Below, in pieces: positions 44,301 through 57,006 of a DNA stretch of 64,000 bases. Source of the stretch: Ectocarpus siliculosus (Eukaryota; Sar; Phaeophyceae; Ectocarpales; Ectocarpaceae). The notes below the pieces were generated by a model. That model was not told where the DNA came from. It made no database searches and saw only the letters and a list, made by a program, of their open reading frames with translations. Positions within the stretch are counted from its first letter, which is position 1. Each line of letters opens with the position of its first letter. The stretch covers positions 4,059,820 to 4,123,819 of the forward strand of contig FN649750.1 in NCBI GenBank assembly GCA_000310025.1. Reading direction: 5' to 3'. A program made the translations under genes and the position numbers.

Positions 44301-47300
44301 TTCCACCTTGCGAGACAGGATGTTCTCGTACGTAGTCATGGGGTCGCTGGCCGAGAAGGGGGCTACTCCGACCATCATCTCGTAGACCAGCACCCCCTGT
44401 ACAGGCATGGTGGCAGGGAAGGTGTTCGAGAGGATCAACAGCGAGAGGCCAAGGACAGAGCGACAAAACGCGCGAAAGTACGGAGATTGCGTTACGATAT
44501 TGGTGGTAAATCACACCAACGCGCCAAAGAGGTGTCTATGTAGACAGCACTATTTAATAGAGTGAAATCACAACATTGTCAACATAGTGAGACAGACGAA
44601 AGAGAAAACTATAGGAAGACGTGAGAAGACTAAAGCAAGATTGATTGACGGAGAGAGAGCGAACGTGACAGAGAGAGAGAAGCGGATGATCAGACAGACT
44701 CGAGAAAGGTAGGAAGGAGAGAGTATGGCGCCCGACGACACAGCTGAAATGCCGATTCATTTGAAGAAAATTCACTCGCTCAAATGTCGACATTTTCAGA
44801 GCGGTTTCAACACCAGACCTCAGACGATATCGCCGGAGCTTATTATTTCGCACAACGACCACGGCCTTGGCCGTTCGAGAGGGATGGTATGGTTGCACCA
44901 CCCACCCCCCTTTCCCCCATGTTGTGGCTAAGCGCACTTCTAGAATGCAGCAGGTGCAGTTCTGTAGGTCTGCAATAAGAGTGAATCGATGCACGAAAAC
45001 ATTGCAATCGTTCTCGATCGTCAAACGTTCGTGCATGACGCCAGAAATGTTTTTCCTCGCAATCAAGGTACGCTCCACCTGCCCTTCCGTCTCCCCCCGG
45101 GGGCGGAATAGTCCATCGCTGAAGTCATCTTAGACAAAGTAATGATCTGTCTGGCACTCTATCTCCCGCGGATCGTTGCAGCTTCTGTTCTTCGATGTTG
45201 GCACTCTGCCCGTTTTCATTCTAACAAGGTGCTTTGTACCCCGGTAGCGAAAAAACACTCACAAGGTGACCGTTTTCTCCCCATTTCTCTTCAAGCTAGG
45301 GTCCAGAACCCCTTTGGCATGATTGGTGGTTCCCCCAGTCGTTGAATTGACAAGTTCACACCCAACATCCTAACGCTCTGGTAGTGAAGAAATCGATTAT
45401 TGCCGTCAAATTTCTTGGCCTGGAAGACATGTTTCCTTCAACAACTTGATGAAAGCTGGAGTGACGAAAACTTGCGAAGTAACTCCACCCACATAGGAGA
45501 CCATCAAGCCAACTGCCGTTTGCGCAACAAGGTTGCCTCTGCCTGTACTCGCCTTTAGTTCATTTTGACGTCATCCTCCATACTGTTCTCTGTCTCACAC
45601 GCATCCACATGCAGGAAGGATCACGTTTGTCGAACCAATCAATCCTATGTACGTTAAACGTACATATTTCTCACCAGCGCCCAGAAGTCGACCGCCTGGT
45701 CGTGCCCTTCGTTGAGGATAATCTCTGGGGCCAAGTAGTCAGGGGTACCACAGATTGTCCACGTGTACCCATCTGGAATAACCTTGGCCAGTCCTAGATC
45801 CACAATTTTCAGGTACCCCTTCACAAAAATGTTCAAGGAAGGGGGGATGAGGTAGAGTGGGAGAATGGAGGGGTGAGTGGCACAATGGCATGATTCCCGG
45901 ACTTACAACGCCGGAAACTGTTGCTCGGACAGGGTAATAGCCGCATGTCAGACACTGCAGCTGCTGGCGCATTGCTCGCACGCCTGCACTCGTAATTGTA
46001 TGGACAACGTTCCGCGAAGACAACCAAAACAGCGGAACTCATCTTGATTTTTCGGCCAGCCAGCTGGATCGGAAGAAAGTGTGTGGTACTCGGTACGTTA
46101 CGGCTTGGGAGATGGGCGCAATTTTAACAACAAGGTATGGCGACACATACAGCGACGGCGACACCAACGACGACAACCGCAGCCGCAGCTGCTGAAGTAC
46201 CTGATCATCGAGAACCAAGTTCTCGGGCTTGAGATCGCGGTAGGCGATGCACCGGTCGTGCATGTGCTGGAGAGCGCACAAAACTGTGGCCGAGTAGAAC
46301 TTGGTGTGAGCCTCTTCGAAAACCCCGGCTCTACGGAGATGCGTGAAGATCTCTCCTCCCATCAGGGCCTCCAGCACGAAGTAGATATACCTGGGACAAT
46401 GAATTTTTTTATTTATCCACGTTGTTACAATCATCCGGTTTGAATAGAATGGCCTAAAGTGCACTGTTGTTTTTGCACAGGGAACACCACGCTTTCTTCA
46501 TCATGGAAAACATTCTTCCAAACACTTTTTTGTCAGGGAGCAGTGTACGTTTGGGTTCACGCTACGACTGCTATAGATTTTCGAGCTCGAGCTCCATTCT
46601 GATACCACTTCTTCCCGACGTGGGTAGAATCCGAGGCGAGCATTCTTCTGGTGGCTCTGAGAATGAATGTTTACGTCAGAGCATTTGGCTTGGTGGTGAG
46701 GTACCTGATATTAAGTTTCTACCCCTTTGGTAATGCAGTACGACGTCTTCATGATTCATTGGGACGTCGGTTATCAAGGCAGCACACCGAAAGAATCAAG
46801 TACAACGTTTCTGCAGCTGTCACGATAATTTCACCGGGATCAGAAAGAAAGGAAGAGAATCGGTAGTAATCACGGAGACATTACGATCACTCTTGCGGCT
46901 GTGAATCTTTGGTGTTGCTACGCATGTTGTTCATGTGAAGTTCGGCCACAGAACGACGTGTTTGTCAAGAGAACCGTAATCAAAGCAACGTCGTCCAAAA
47001 AAACAGAAAAACCAGGAACACATAATCATGACTCGACATTATGATGGAGGCAATATCAATAAAGAGTTCGCAATTGGCGTGTCATCCCTACCTGTCGTCC
47101 TGGAAAGAATCATGCAGCTTAAGTATGAACGGATGGTCCAGCTTCATGAGTAGCCTCCTTTCTTCCAGGATGTGATCCTATTGCAATGCAGGGGGAGCGG
47201 CAGCATGCTACAACACTGGGTGGGTGGATGCACCATTGCTTGGGAACTTGCGTCCCGTCTGTTGGCGCGACCGCTCGCCAGCGTAACCTATAGGTGCGAA

Positions 47301-50300
47301 AAATGATGGACGGGCAATAGATCCGCACCACAACGCGCAAGGTGCGCTCGGCACAAACAACTTCGGGATGGGTGTGTACTTTTGACCGAGTTGTGATGTT
47401 TGGTTTTGAATGTTGTCGTTCAGTCGTCGGTCTCATTCGCTGGGCCCGTGGTCCCATTTATAGACGCCCCTTCCCGAAACAATATTTGCTCTATCTTTTA
47501 GGCTCTACTTGTACGACAGGAAAACCCCAACTTGGTTTCTGGCTTGCTGACTCACAACACGAAAACAATACCCGACTGAGAGAGAGGGAGACAGGAAGAC
47601 AGACAGATAGACGGACAGACGGACAGACGGACAGAGACGACCTTGTCCCGAGCTTGTCCCTGGCATGACAAGAACAAGCGAATTAAACAACAGCAACAAC
47701 AACGACGCAAGGCTTCTTGCTTGGCCACGATCCTTTCATTGCCCTTGCACCTGGCTATCCCACCGGTGGGGATAAGATATGCCGAACGTATTGCCAGGTA
47801 TAGAGTACCCTCACAATTCATCATAATTTTACGTAGTGCTATCACCTGCAGCTCGTTTGCGACGATAGCCTGCTTCCCCTGACACTTGAGTGCGAAGGCC
47901 CTCCCGGTGGGCTTGTGAAGCACAAGCATCACGTTGCCGAATGCCCCTTCCCCTGGCCTCGGCGATATCGAGAAGGGCATTTCGTCAGTTATGGAAAAAC
48001 GATATCAGAGCAGGGGGTAGCGTTTATTCGTAGACTTAGGTGGGGCAGTACAAGGAGAGAGTTAGCCGACACATTTTCTCAGCATCGGGGTAAGAGCGGC
48101 ACCATGAGGGCGGAGACAACGGGAGGATTCTGGCGATACCAAGCCGAGAGCTGGAGGAGGCGGTTTTGAACTGAAGGGTGGCAACATGAGAGTAAATGCA
48201 TTGGTCAGCCATCCCGAGTGAAGCGGGGTGTGGGTGATGGAGTTCTCTGGACAAGCGTCACGGTGAGAGCGATAAAATTCGGTTCAGAGGGTATGGGCGG
48301 TAGGGTGTTGCAGCCCCATGAGGTGGCGAGCTAGGTGCGGGCACAGGCACTTCGATCATAGCCGAAACATTGAAACAATTATACCCAGGCGCTTGACGCC
48401 GGGAATAGCAGCACACGCGCTCGCACGCGCCCCCGTCCAAGGGATTTAAAGATAACCACCATAACGTTTCTGTGCGTCTGAGTCCCGCGACGACTGAAAT
48501 CTTTGTCATTGAGCTACCTGCCTACATGTGGCGCAGTCGGCCCAAAGAGAATAAGCAAGCACACCGGAACGGATGCGATTCGGTTGTTGTTCCGGCAAGG
48601 GTGGTCCACTGCTCTGCTCACAAGCTGGCGCGGGCAAAACCGATCGACGACAGAAGCCCAACACACACACAGTTTGACTGGGCTTGAAATGCCCCCCTAG
48701 TGGCTTCCAAGGCGAAGGCATGTGCAAAGCTGTGGTGTGTGTCTGTCTTTTCGTCAAGTATTTACAGGGAGACCAGCTTTTATATACAGAGAAACGCGTG
48801 GCGCTATTTTCGGAATTTGGTATGCTTCCAGGGACGTTGTTTTTTCCCGCCGTCACGGACGCCGTTTCATTTGTTCGCCGGTTACCGCGGTCGAAGCTAA
48901 TTGGAGCAAAAGACAGACAGACAGATAGACAGACAGACGACAAAAAGACAGACAGAAACGATTTGCTGGTGTCGCTCGCTTACCCAAGCTACGGATAGCT
49001 TCCAGGTCTTCGGGCTTGGTCTCCAAATAGTGGTCACCGCTCCCGGCGGAGGGCGCGGAGGCGGCAGGTCTCTGCATACGTCGCCGGATTGAACAACAAC
49101 AGAAAGCGTCAACGAGTGGGTGGAGGCCAGGTATGTAGTAGCTTGTAGACTCGTAGCTGACAACGGAACGGTACTGTAGTGGGGTAGGGTCGGTTGATCC
49201 GGGAGGTGGGGTGAAGAGGACTACGATATCGTCGAGATTCGCCACGAACTGCATAGCAGCCCTGAAGAGGTGGTATTGAATTCGGATCAATAGAAGACTG
49301 CTGCCATGATGGGATATATTTCCAAAGATAGAAAGTAGGCGAGGAAGAGCACTACAGTACGCACGCATCTGACCTCGAGTCCGGCGGCCTTGGACATGAT
49401 GTCTTCCAATGGCCCCAAGACACTCGAAAAGTCTTCTCGCCCTGAAACGGTATGCCATCATCGCCGCCGCCGTCGTCGTTGTTGATGTAGGTGTTGAGGA
49501 CGTTGTAGTGTGTTGTTGTTTGGTATTGCAGTGATGTGTTGGATAACATGAGCAATGTCAATCCTGAGACGGGATGTTGTTGTTGATGTTGTTGATTTTG
49601 TTGTTGTTACCACTGTTGCTGCGGCTGTTGACGCTTCGAAGCATTCTGTTTAGGCGCTTGGTATCGTTGTTTCTTTCATGGCAGCTCTCCGCATTTATTG
49701 GCGAGAGGTCATCCACAACGCGCCCGCCGTCACTTGCAATCATCCCCAGTCTCTACGCAGCAAATACGGCCCGTTACCACCTTCAGCTACTGAGGCTCCA
49801 CCTCTTCGCAGCAGAATCACGACAAAACTTACCATGCTTGATGGACACAGATACTTAGGTGGGACGACGGCGTAGATCGCTCGACGATTCCATCCATAGT
49901 ACCGACCGTTACGGTCTCTGCTCTGCACACCTACACAGCACGCACGGCGCGAGCTGCATACACCGTAGGAACGCCACGTTTTCGCTGCTCACCCAGAGAC
50001 AGGCACACGGTAGGCCCGGTCGCCACGCAGGTGGCCTTGCGGGTCTCGTCAGACAGCAGGGCCCGCTCTCCGAAGTAGCTCCCGGCTCTTTTGACGAGAG
50101 GCCAAAAAAACGAAATTGCGCCAACGACAGGGCCGGAACGACCGCGCGCAAGAACCACGAGAAAATCAATGGGAGGTTGCACGCATCTTCAGCTATGTTG
50201 TGCAACGTGTGGTTGTGTGGAGATGCCCATCTTCGGGGGATAATATCAGTTGCGAAGGACGGAAGATGAACAACGAGGGCGGGAGAGGTTGGAGGGGGAG

Positions 50301-53300
50301 GTGAAGACTTATGAGTTATGCAACAACGAACGAAACCAGGTTGGGATTGCGGAGCCGATTGCTCCAGGCGTTGATGATCAGATGTTCGTAACCGTATGTT
50401 TAATACGTAGAAGATGGAGTGGAAAAACTGGGGTTGGTGAATGCAAGCCTCCCTCGCTCCCATCGTTCTCGCGTCTCGCCGTCGATGTGTAGTTGAGACA
50501 AGCCCGGAAAAAGGCGACAAACCACGCTCAAACTACGACTACACGACGACAGCTAACAACGGCAACCAAACCCCAACCAGAGGTACCCCGAATTCACTGG
50601 CTGCCTCGGCTATTGACACGGACGAAGCGAAACCGCCACAAGAACACGCCTCCACTCACTTGAGGGTGGATACCTGGGGGCCCATTCCGTCTCGCCCACC
50701 TCCCCCTTCCCCCCCTGCTCCATCCCCCGCACCCGGCGATGAATCCTCCACGTCTCCCCCTCCCACCTCCTCTCTCTTGTGGACTGCGATCTCCCCCGAC
50801 TTGACGATGTAGAAAAAGTGCCCGATCTCGCCCTGCCTGACGATGCATTCCCCGTCGTTGAACTCTTCCTCTTCGAGTGCGCCCACCAGCTTCTCTATGT
50901 CGCCTACGATTTTTTTAGTCCGTTGCGGTTTGGTTCGGTTCCATACACATGCGAGAGGTTGTTGTCGCGAGCACATTTAATTGGGTGTTCTTCGTTGCTT
51001 GGAATTTCTTGCTAGTGAAGCATGGACAGCGCACCAGAGCCACGTTCTGAGCTTCTGAAGGCATGCGTCGCCGTTCTATGCCCACATTCCGGACGCTGCA
51101 AAACTTAGTGTGCACCGGGAGGGGTCTCACGATGCCAGCGCTTCATCCACTGGATCGTTCGCCATCTTGCTGCGGGGTGCCCCGTATCCTTTGCAGCGTT
51201 CCGCCGCAGCTTTAATTCTTGCATGCCATGTTGCGCGCGTCGCCGCCGATCGGTCATGCTCGAGAGCTTTTGCAGCGACGTGGCCATGACATCAGCGGTG
51301 TCCTGTGCTTCGTTTGGGTAGCTACGCATATACCAGGCTACGCTGAAGGGGGATGTATCCTGCCGCGTACTATGTTGGTAGGAAGAGAGATTCAGGAATG
51401 AAGCCCGACAAGGCAAACAACGACAAGGCTACCTACGATGACCGGAATCCGGCTGGCTGTTACAAGTCGGCAACAGCAACGGGAACAATACCTTGAGTAT
51501 GTAGCACTGAAAACAGTCCGAGTCATCAGCGCATCCAATCCAGTAAAAACGACAGCAAGAGCTACAGCAACCAGTAACAAGCAACGGCATACAAAATTAC
51601 AAAAAAGCGGACCCAGTGTTCACAGAAGGGGAACCCCACTCACTCTTCGAGAGCTTGGACTTGAGAGGGTCTTCGCCGATGATCACGTTTCCGAGCATCT
51701 CCATCTTTTCGGCGACCAGCTTCTCCCTGATGGAGGTCAGGATGGCGCGCACAGTGCTCCGCTTGATGGACCACAGCTTGCAGTCCTCGGCAGCACGCAG
51801 CCTGTTTCGTCGCGCACGAGAGAAATTTGGGGTGCGCAGCGAGCCACAGGATTGAAGATCGACAGAGTGAGCGAAGGAGCAGAAAGTGTAGGCAATGCAG
51901 TACCATCTTGATCTGGTGGTCTAGGGGCTACACGATAAGCTTAGGAACAGCAAATTTAACCCTACGCCTCAATCTAGACCCCCTACCTTGTCCGTCGTGG
52001 TTTGTCGCGCATGGCGTCACTGCACTTTTATCCTCTCTCTCGTTCTAAAACCGTTAGGATCAGGGCCAGAGGTAGAGGTTGTGGCTAAAAGAAGGGCTGG
52101 CTCCGGATAAGGGCCTGCGCTGGTACGGCCTAGGGCTTGGTTGAGACCGACGAGACTCGCCGCACTCGCTGACGGTTTGACTCACGTTGCCGCTCGGGGG
52201 ATGTTGTACATGAGGGCCAGCTCTCCGAAGCTCTCGCCCGTTACGTACGGTGTGCGGACCTCTACCTCCTCGTTCTCTCCCGGGAAGGTGACGTAGCACC
52301 GGAGAGACCCTTCCTCGACCACGTAAAAGTCCTCCCCCTTTTCATGCTGCGGGGCCGCCGGGGTAGTTGATTTTCATCGCGCACACAGGAGGAAAACTAA
52401 GGGCATCCCCGACGACATGTACGCAATAGTCGCTCAAACACACAAACCAACCCGTGCTACGAACTATTTCCCTTGCCGGAAAAAGGAAGTTTTGGGAATA
52501 GTTTTGGCGAGGGGCAATTTTGAAGCCAAATATCCTCGTTGACGTAACACCTCTCGCTCTTTTCTCACCATCCTACCGCGATCGTGCATTGGCACAAGTC
52601 GAAGGGTAGAGGAAAGCGCGTGTCAGCGAAATCTCACGCTCTTTGATCTTGTCAGTGTAAGGCTTGGTGGGGGGAGTTTGTCACAGAAGCATTGGACAAC
52701 GAAGCATGGTCGACGGCGTCTACCCAAGTTGAGCCACAAGAAGTGAACAATTCTCCACCCCAGGAAAATATTATCAATTCCAGTAGAAATGTTGTCGCAT
52801 GCGACGTTTTTTGGGGGCGATTTTTCACAAGACTCGCCGTTCGGGGTCAGCAAAAGTTTTTGTTTCTCACCGAGGAGCCCTTACGTTTTTTTGTATATAC
52901 GTTGCTGTCCCGCACCGCACGGCAAATTGGAAGAAGGCGAGGAATAGTGGGAAGAATTTGAAATCATCACTGTCTACCCTACTTTATCTTTTCGAGAGCC
53001 CACTGACCACAAAACTAGTTATTGTTCCGAGCAAGGCCGACTTAACGTGCAAGAAAAAAGGGGGGGGGGGATAAAGCCGCGCCGAGAACAACATCCGAGA
53101 AACGATTCTAGCCCACGGGTCGTGAGGATCGAAAACCTGGGATCTCTCGAAGAAGACTACCTGCGGCTTAGCCATGCCTCGGCGACCGCACTAGCAGTAG
53201 TTGCGAGCAAAAGGCACAAGCCAGACATCTGAGAAACGGCTATAGCCCACTGGGTCGTAAAGACCCACAACCGGGGGTCTCTCATATACGGCTACCTGTG

Positions 53301-56300
53301 GCGTAAACGACCGCGCTGTCGAAGTCCTCCTCCGGCCGATACCCGCGTCACTAGTGTGCGCGATGCAAGCGAAGGAAGTTCAGACCAACGCCAAGACAAG
53401 GCGCACGCGAGAGAGATATACATACCTGCGTGATAACTTGGGTTCCCGCTTCGCAGCTGACCGGCCCGAACGCCTCCACGAGCGTGGCGAAGTCCTCCGT
53501 GCCGCAGTTCTTGAAAAGCACGCTCTGTTTGATGGCCTCCAGGATCAGTTCGGCGGTTGCCTCCGGCTTAGGTATGATCTGGATCATTTATTGGTGCGAA
53601 CAATAGAGGTGGTATTGCGGGCGGCGGTTGTCTCCGGCTTAGGTATGATCGGGAGCATTTGTTGGTACGAACAATAGAGAGAGGTGGCATTGCGGGCGGG
53701 ATCGACTGAGGGGAAAATTGCTTGACCGGGGCATGCGAACACAAGTAATTTATCGACTTGCCGACGACCGTCGGTCTCCTTCGGCACTGCAGCATGTGTT
53801 CTACCGTGGACGAGTGCGGCAGTTGGAGGGGGGTGGATTCAACGAGCGTCCGAACCTCAGACGTACGTTGCGGTTTGGTCAACCCGAGCGCCCCTCTCGC
53901 ATAGCCACCGGAGGGACAGATGGTCGTACGGCTAACATGCCCTCGCGGGATGGTAATTCCAACTTCTTTTTTTAGAAAATAACGTCAAAGAGAGACTTCC
54001 CGTTGGAGACCCCTGCTCGCCCACACTTTCCGCAATTCTCTAATTTCAGGCGATGGTCTTGTTCGACGTACCATGAACGAGGCTCCCGGCTTCTCATTGA
54101 CAAGTTTTGTGCCACACGTTCCCACTCCTTAAAGCGTTCCTGCAGCAGCCATATCGTCTACCACGGGTACTGCATGCACCACCCGCCGATGTAGAAGGCG
54201 GCACGCGACATCTCAAAGCCGGCGTGTTCGGTCCGGAAAATAAAAAGTACACATACTACCAAGGAGCAGCACTCGTGCCGAGAAACAAATTGCACCGGTT
54301 TCTTCCAACATGCCATTAGCCGCTCATCGCATGCTGGGCGGTTTGCGTCCTTCTGCTTCCCGGTGCTGTGTCTTGTCGCAGTTTCGCAATTTCACAATTT
54401 TACAACGGTGCTGATTCAAATGCCGGGATTGTTGGGCTCACCACGTGCTTGTAGGGCTCGGACTTCTGGACCGCCGCGCAGATCGCTCCCCGTCCCCTCA
54501 GCTGGTCTCCTCCTGGTGCTGTATCGTGATAGGGTGACGTTGGCGTCGAAGAGTATGTCAGCCCCGCTATTGTCGTTGTTGGTGTTGTTGTTGTTATTGT
54601 TGTAGTTATTGTTGTTATTGTTGTGGTTATTATCGGTGTTGCTGTTGCTCTTGGCGTTGCTGTTGCTGCTGAACGATTTCCCTGCCGTAGCCATCACGAT
54701 GCATGTTAGCCAACACCAACACAAGCACAGCCGGGATAATGGTCATCACTATGCCCACCGCAACACAGTTCTCGCCATCCCATCGCCAACAATAACTTTC
54801 TTGTGAAGTACAGAGAACTTGCAAGCCGCAACTCAATTTTCTTGTTCGCTGTGTGCTCACATCTCTCTGTAATTTCCGAAGGTAGGTCCGGATCGTTGCC
54901 TCCACGTTCGCTGTAGCAACGCGTCCAGAGGGTGGGGGGGGGGTCCGTAGATAATCGCAACGTTGGGGAGGGGGGCGGTAGAGCGCAGGTTGCACTTGTG
55001 GTGGGTCTAGCTTGCACCTCGGTACAGAGATCGTGAATCAATGGTGCGGGCTGAGGGTGCCTGGTGGGTAACGCGCTCATCACACAATCAGCAGGAGTTT
55101 CACAAGCGGTTTCATCGAGGCCCTGCGCCATCCATGACGGGCGGTTGAACGTGGCTCTGATGCCTCGACACGCCTGCTCTATCCTTACAGTACCCCAATT
55201 CTCCCGTACTCCACCATTTCGGTGCTTCATTGCGCCGAGATGTAACGGCATCGTAAAACGGTCGCGACCACCGGTCTCGGAAACTACCGCCACGCGCCAT
55301 GGCCGCCATTCCAGTAAGGTCGGCAAGCCTACGTGACGACCGGAACCGCTCTTCCATTGGACACTGGCGGCCACCTTGACCAAAGGCTCATTGGCTTAGC
55401 GAACGGTGTGGTTGGGAAGGGCTCCGTGTTTCTTGATGTCTCAGGAAAGTCCACGACCTATTCTTCTTCCGTCAAGAAATTCCAACTCCAGGTGGAGGCA
55501 TCGGCGGCCTACCTTAACCCGTACCTGGTAGCATCCGTCTTGTGTAGCAGCTCCCGCAGCGCGCGGATCTCTTCCTTTGCTTGGTCCAGAGTCTTGGTGT
55601 TTCGGGGATCGGTTCAGTCGAGAATGTGTTGAAAAAAGGATGCACCGATGAAGTGGCCAGCGCAGTTTGCCCGCCGGAGAAGATTCCCCATCGAGAGCGG
55701 TGATGGAAGCAGTGGAGAAAGGAGATTGAGATCCGGGGGTGGGGGAGAGGGAGTGGGTGGTCAAGGACCTGTCGCGGAGGGATGAACACCGCCAAGAGCG
55801 GCAGGGGTGCCAGTAGCCTTCGCTCTGTCACTCAAGCCAACAATCGAACGGATGCCCCGCACTGTTCTCCTAGCCGCTGTGTGCTTTAGGGACCCTAAAG
55901 GGCGCCGTGGGTTTGGAAGAGGCACGAACATACCACGACGTGATGGGACGTCGCGGCAACATCAGTGAAACAAATAACGCGGAAACAGTTCGACAAGTCA
56001 TTCCTGGCCCGTTGGGCTCCCGGTTACAGGTCTCCGACATTGATATGTTCGACTTGCGGTCGTGCTAATCAAAACAAGGCTGCCAAAAAGTGCGGCGGGC
56101 GAAATGCACGGACGAGAACGCAAGACCACGGACAAAAAAGTACGCAGGCATGACAAACGACACGAACCGACACGAACCAGCAACCATGCGGGTAGGCTGC
56201 TTAGCTTCCCACCTGTATATCTCCGGCATCAAGGGGTTTCCCCTTGACCATGGCGTGCACTTTATCCATCGTGACCTGCTGGGTAAGAACGGGGCGCCAA

Positions 56301-57006
56301 CGGCTTGGGAATTTACGTGCCACAAGTTGACTTGTTGGCTGGGATGGATAACCAGCACACGTCTGTCGCTGTTGTAGTGCGTAGGGGTGTTTGGATGGGG
56401 CTGAGCACACGTGAGAGGGAGAGCTGGAAGTTGAGGAGAGATTGCAAACACAAATGAACGCCTAAAGCCTGAGAAGACGCTGTTGTCTGGAGTGTAGGCG
56501 AGAGCGTCAGTTGTTCCGCGGCCTTCGTGCAAGGGACCGTAGCGAGGAACCGATTCCATGGAATGGTGTGGCGGAGTATCCTGGGTCTGGAACTGTGGGG
56601 ACTGCTACAGGGTGACCAGAGGGCAGGTTGGTCTTCTCTGGATACCGCGGGAAATACAACGGTGCTCAGTGTTGAGGAGGAATTCCCCGGCAAGCCGCTG
56701 TTCCCGTTGAATACTCCGAACGGAACGGTTTGTGTCTTGGTTAGAACACTGGGCGCTCACACCACAGTTGCAGCTCGTATTCTTTCTGAGAGTATAGTCT
56801 ATGGCGCTCCGTGGACTTCGTAACTGTGTGGAACCTACAAGCTCGTGCGACCGCTAGCAGAAAGCAATCGCGGGCGCGGGTGGTAGCGTCCCACGAAAGG
56901 CTCAACCACTGCGTACCTTGTCAGGCTGGTTGTGCGCCATGCTCATTCCACCGCCCATGCAACACCCGTCGAGGTCTCCGTCGGAGAGTTGCTTCCACCC
57001 CTTGAG
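41302..57006 (-). CDS. Cyclic-nucleotide-dependent protein kinase with PKG architecture (5' and 3' exons incomplete)
   Basis: Exons (minus): 57006-56917, 56275-56213, 55592-55525, 54501-54442, 53578-53426, 52346-52186, 51801-51644, 50903-50660, 50087-49993, 49441-49374, 49071-48984, 47952-47846, 47177-47092, 46390-46201, 45818-45675, 44396-44280, 42508-42347, 41361-41302; about 705 residues. Order: N-terminal segment; coiled coil LDQAKEEIRALRELLHKTDA; RGRGAICAA autoinhibitor-like motif; CNB-A with FGELALMYNIPRAAT; CNB-B with FGERALLSDETRKAT and a Gly-rich loop insertion; AGC kinase with GEGAFGNV, ALKC, AYRDLKPEN, DLG (not DFG), CGTPDYLAPEI, FDWEGL and a C-tail FDSSHF. Phases agree from 54442 onward and in the first three exons. 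The link 55525 to 54501 does not match in phase, so one exon is missing or a boundary is wrong. The intron after 42347 starts GC (CCCAAG|gcgaga). Start codon and final exon were not found. Predicted soluble and cyclic-nucleotide activated; the ligand is uncertain (see findings). Confidence 0.9.
41701..42290. repeat. CCATGG palindrome array with an embedded minisatellite and telomere-type block
   Basis: Words of the type gcccatgggc / acccatgggt recur dozens of times at 41701-41855 and 42068-42290. Between them lie three and a half units of caacctagaacttagccac (41858-41944) and a short TTAGGG block (41963-41981). Every unit is itself palindromic, so both strands can form many alternative hairpins. 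It lies in the intron between the last two mapped PKG-like exons. Confidence 0.85.
42600..42940. repeat. Second, more diverged CATGGG/CCCATG repeat block
   Basis: On the other side of the exon 42347-42508 the same vocabulary returns (ttcccatgggactcg, gcccatggatgg, gtcccatgcgtctcgtggg), with a single ccttagggttaggg near 42744. It looks like a decayed part of the same array split by the exon. Confidence 0.6.
43382..43427 (+). repeat. Short minisatellite (ccaggagaggcaag x3)
   Basis: Three copies of a 14-18-base unit, cc(c)(c/a)ggagaggca, in tandem within a PKG-like intron. Confidence 0.7.
47581..47637 (+). repeat. GACA/GACG microsatellite
   Basis: Degenerate agacagac / ggacagac run in the intron between kinase exons at 47952-47846 and 47177-47092. 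A similar run is at 48911-48955 in the neighbouring intron. Confidence 0.85.
53550..53700 (-). repeat. 75-bp tandem duplication spanning an exon head of the PKG-like gene
   Basis: The unit contains the first bases of exon 53578-53426 (atcatacctaagccggagg) plus the upstream intron end (tattgttcgcaccaataaat). A second copy stands immediately upstream in the intron (about 53624-53700) with atcatacctaagccggagac. The upstream copy has lost the ccag acceptor (it reads ctcccg), so only the inner copy can be spliced. Confidence 0.85.

Noticed and set aside
54706-55383. 225-codon minus-strand open frame inside the PKG-like gene
   Set aside because: Residue composition is unlike a folded domain, no motif is recognisable, and it sits between two mapped exons as an intron; it may hold the missing small exon but cannot be called as a gene.
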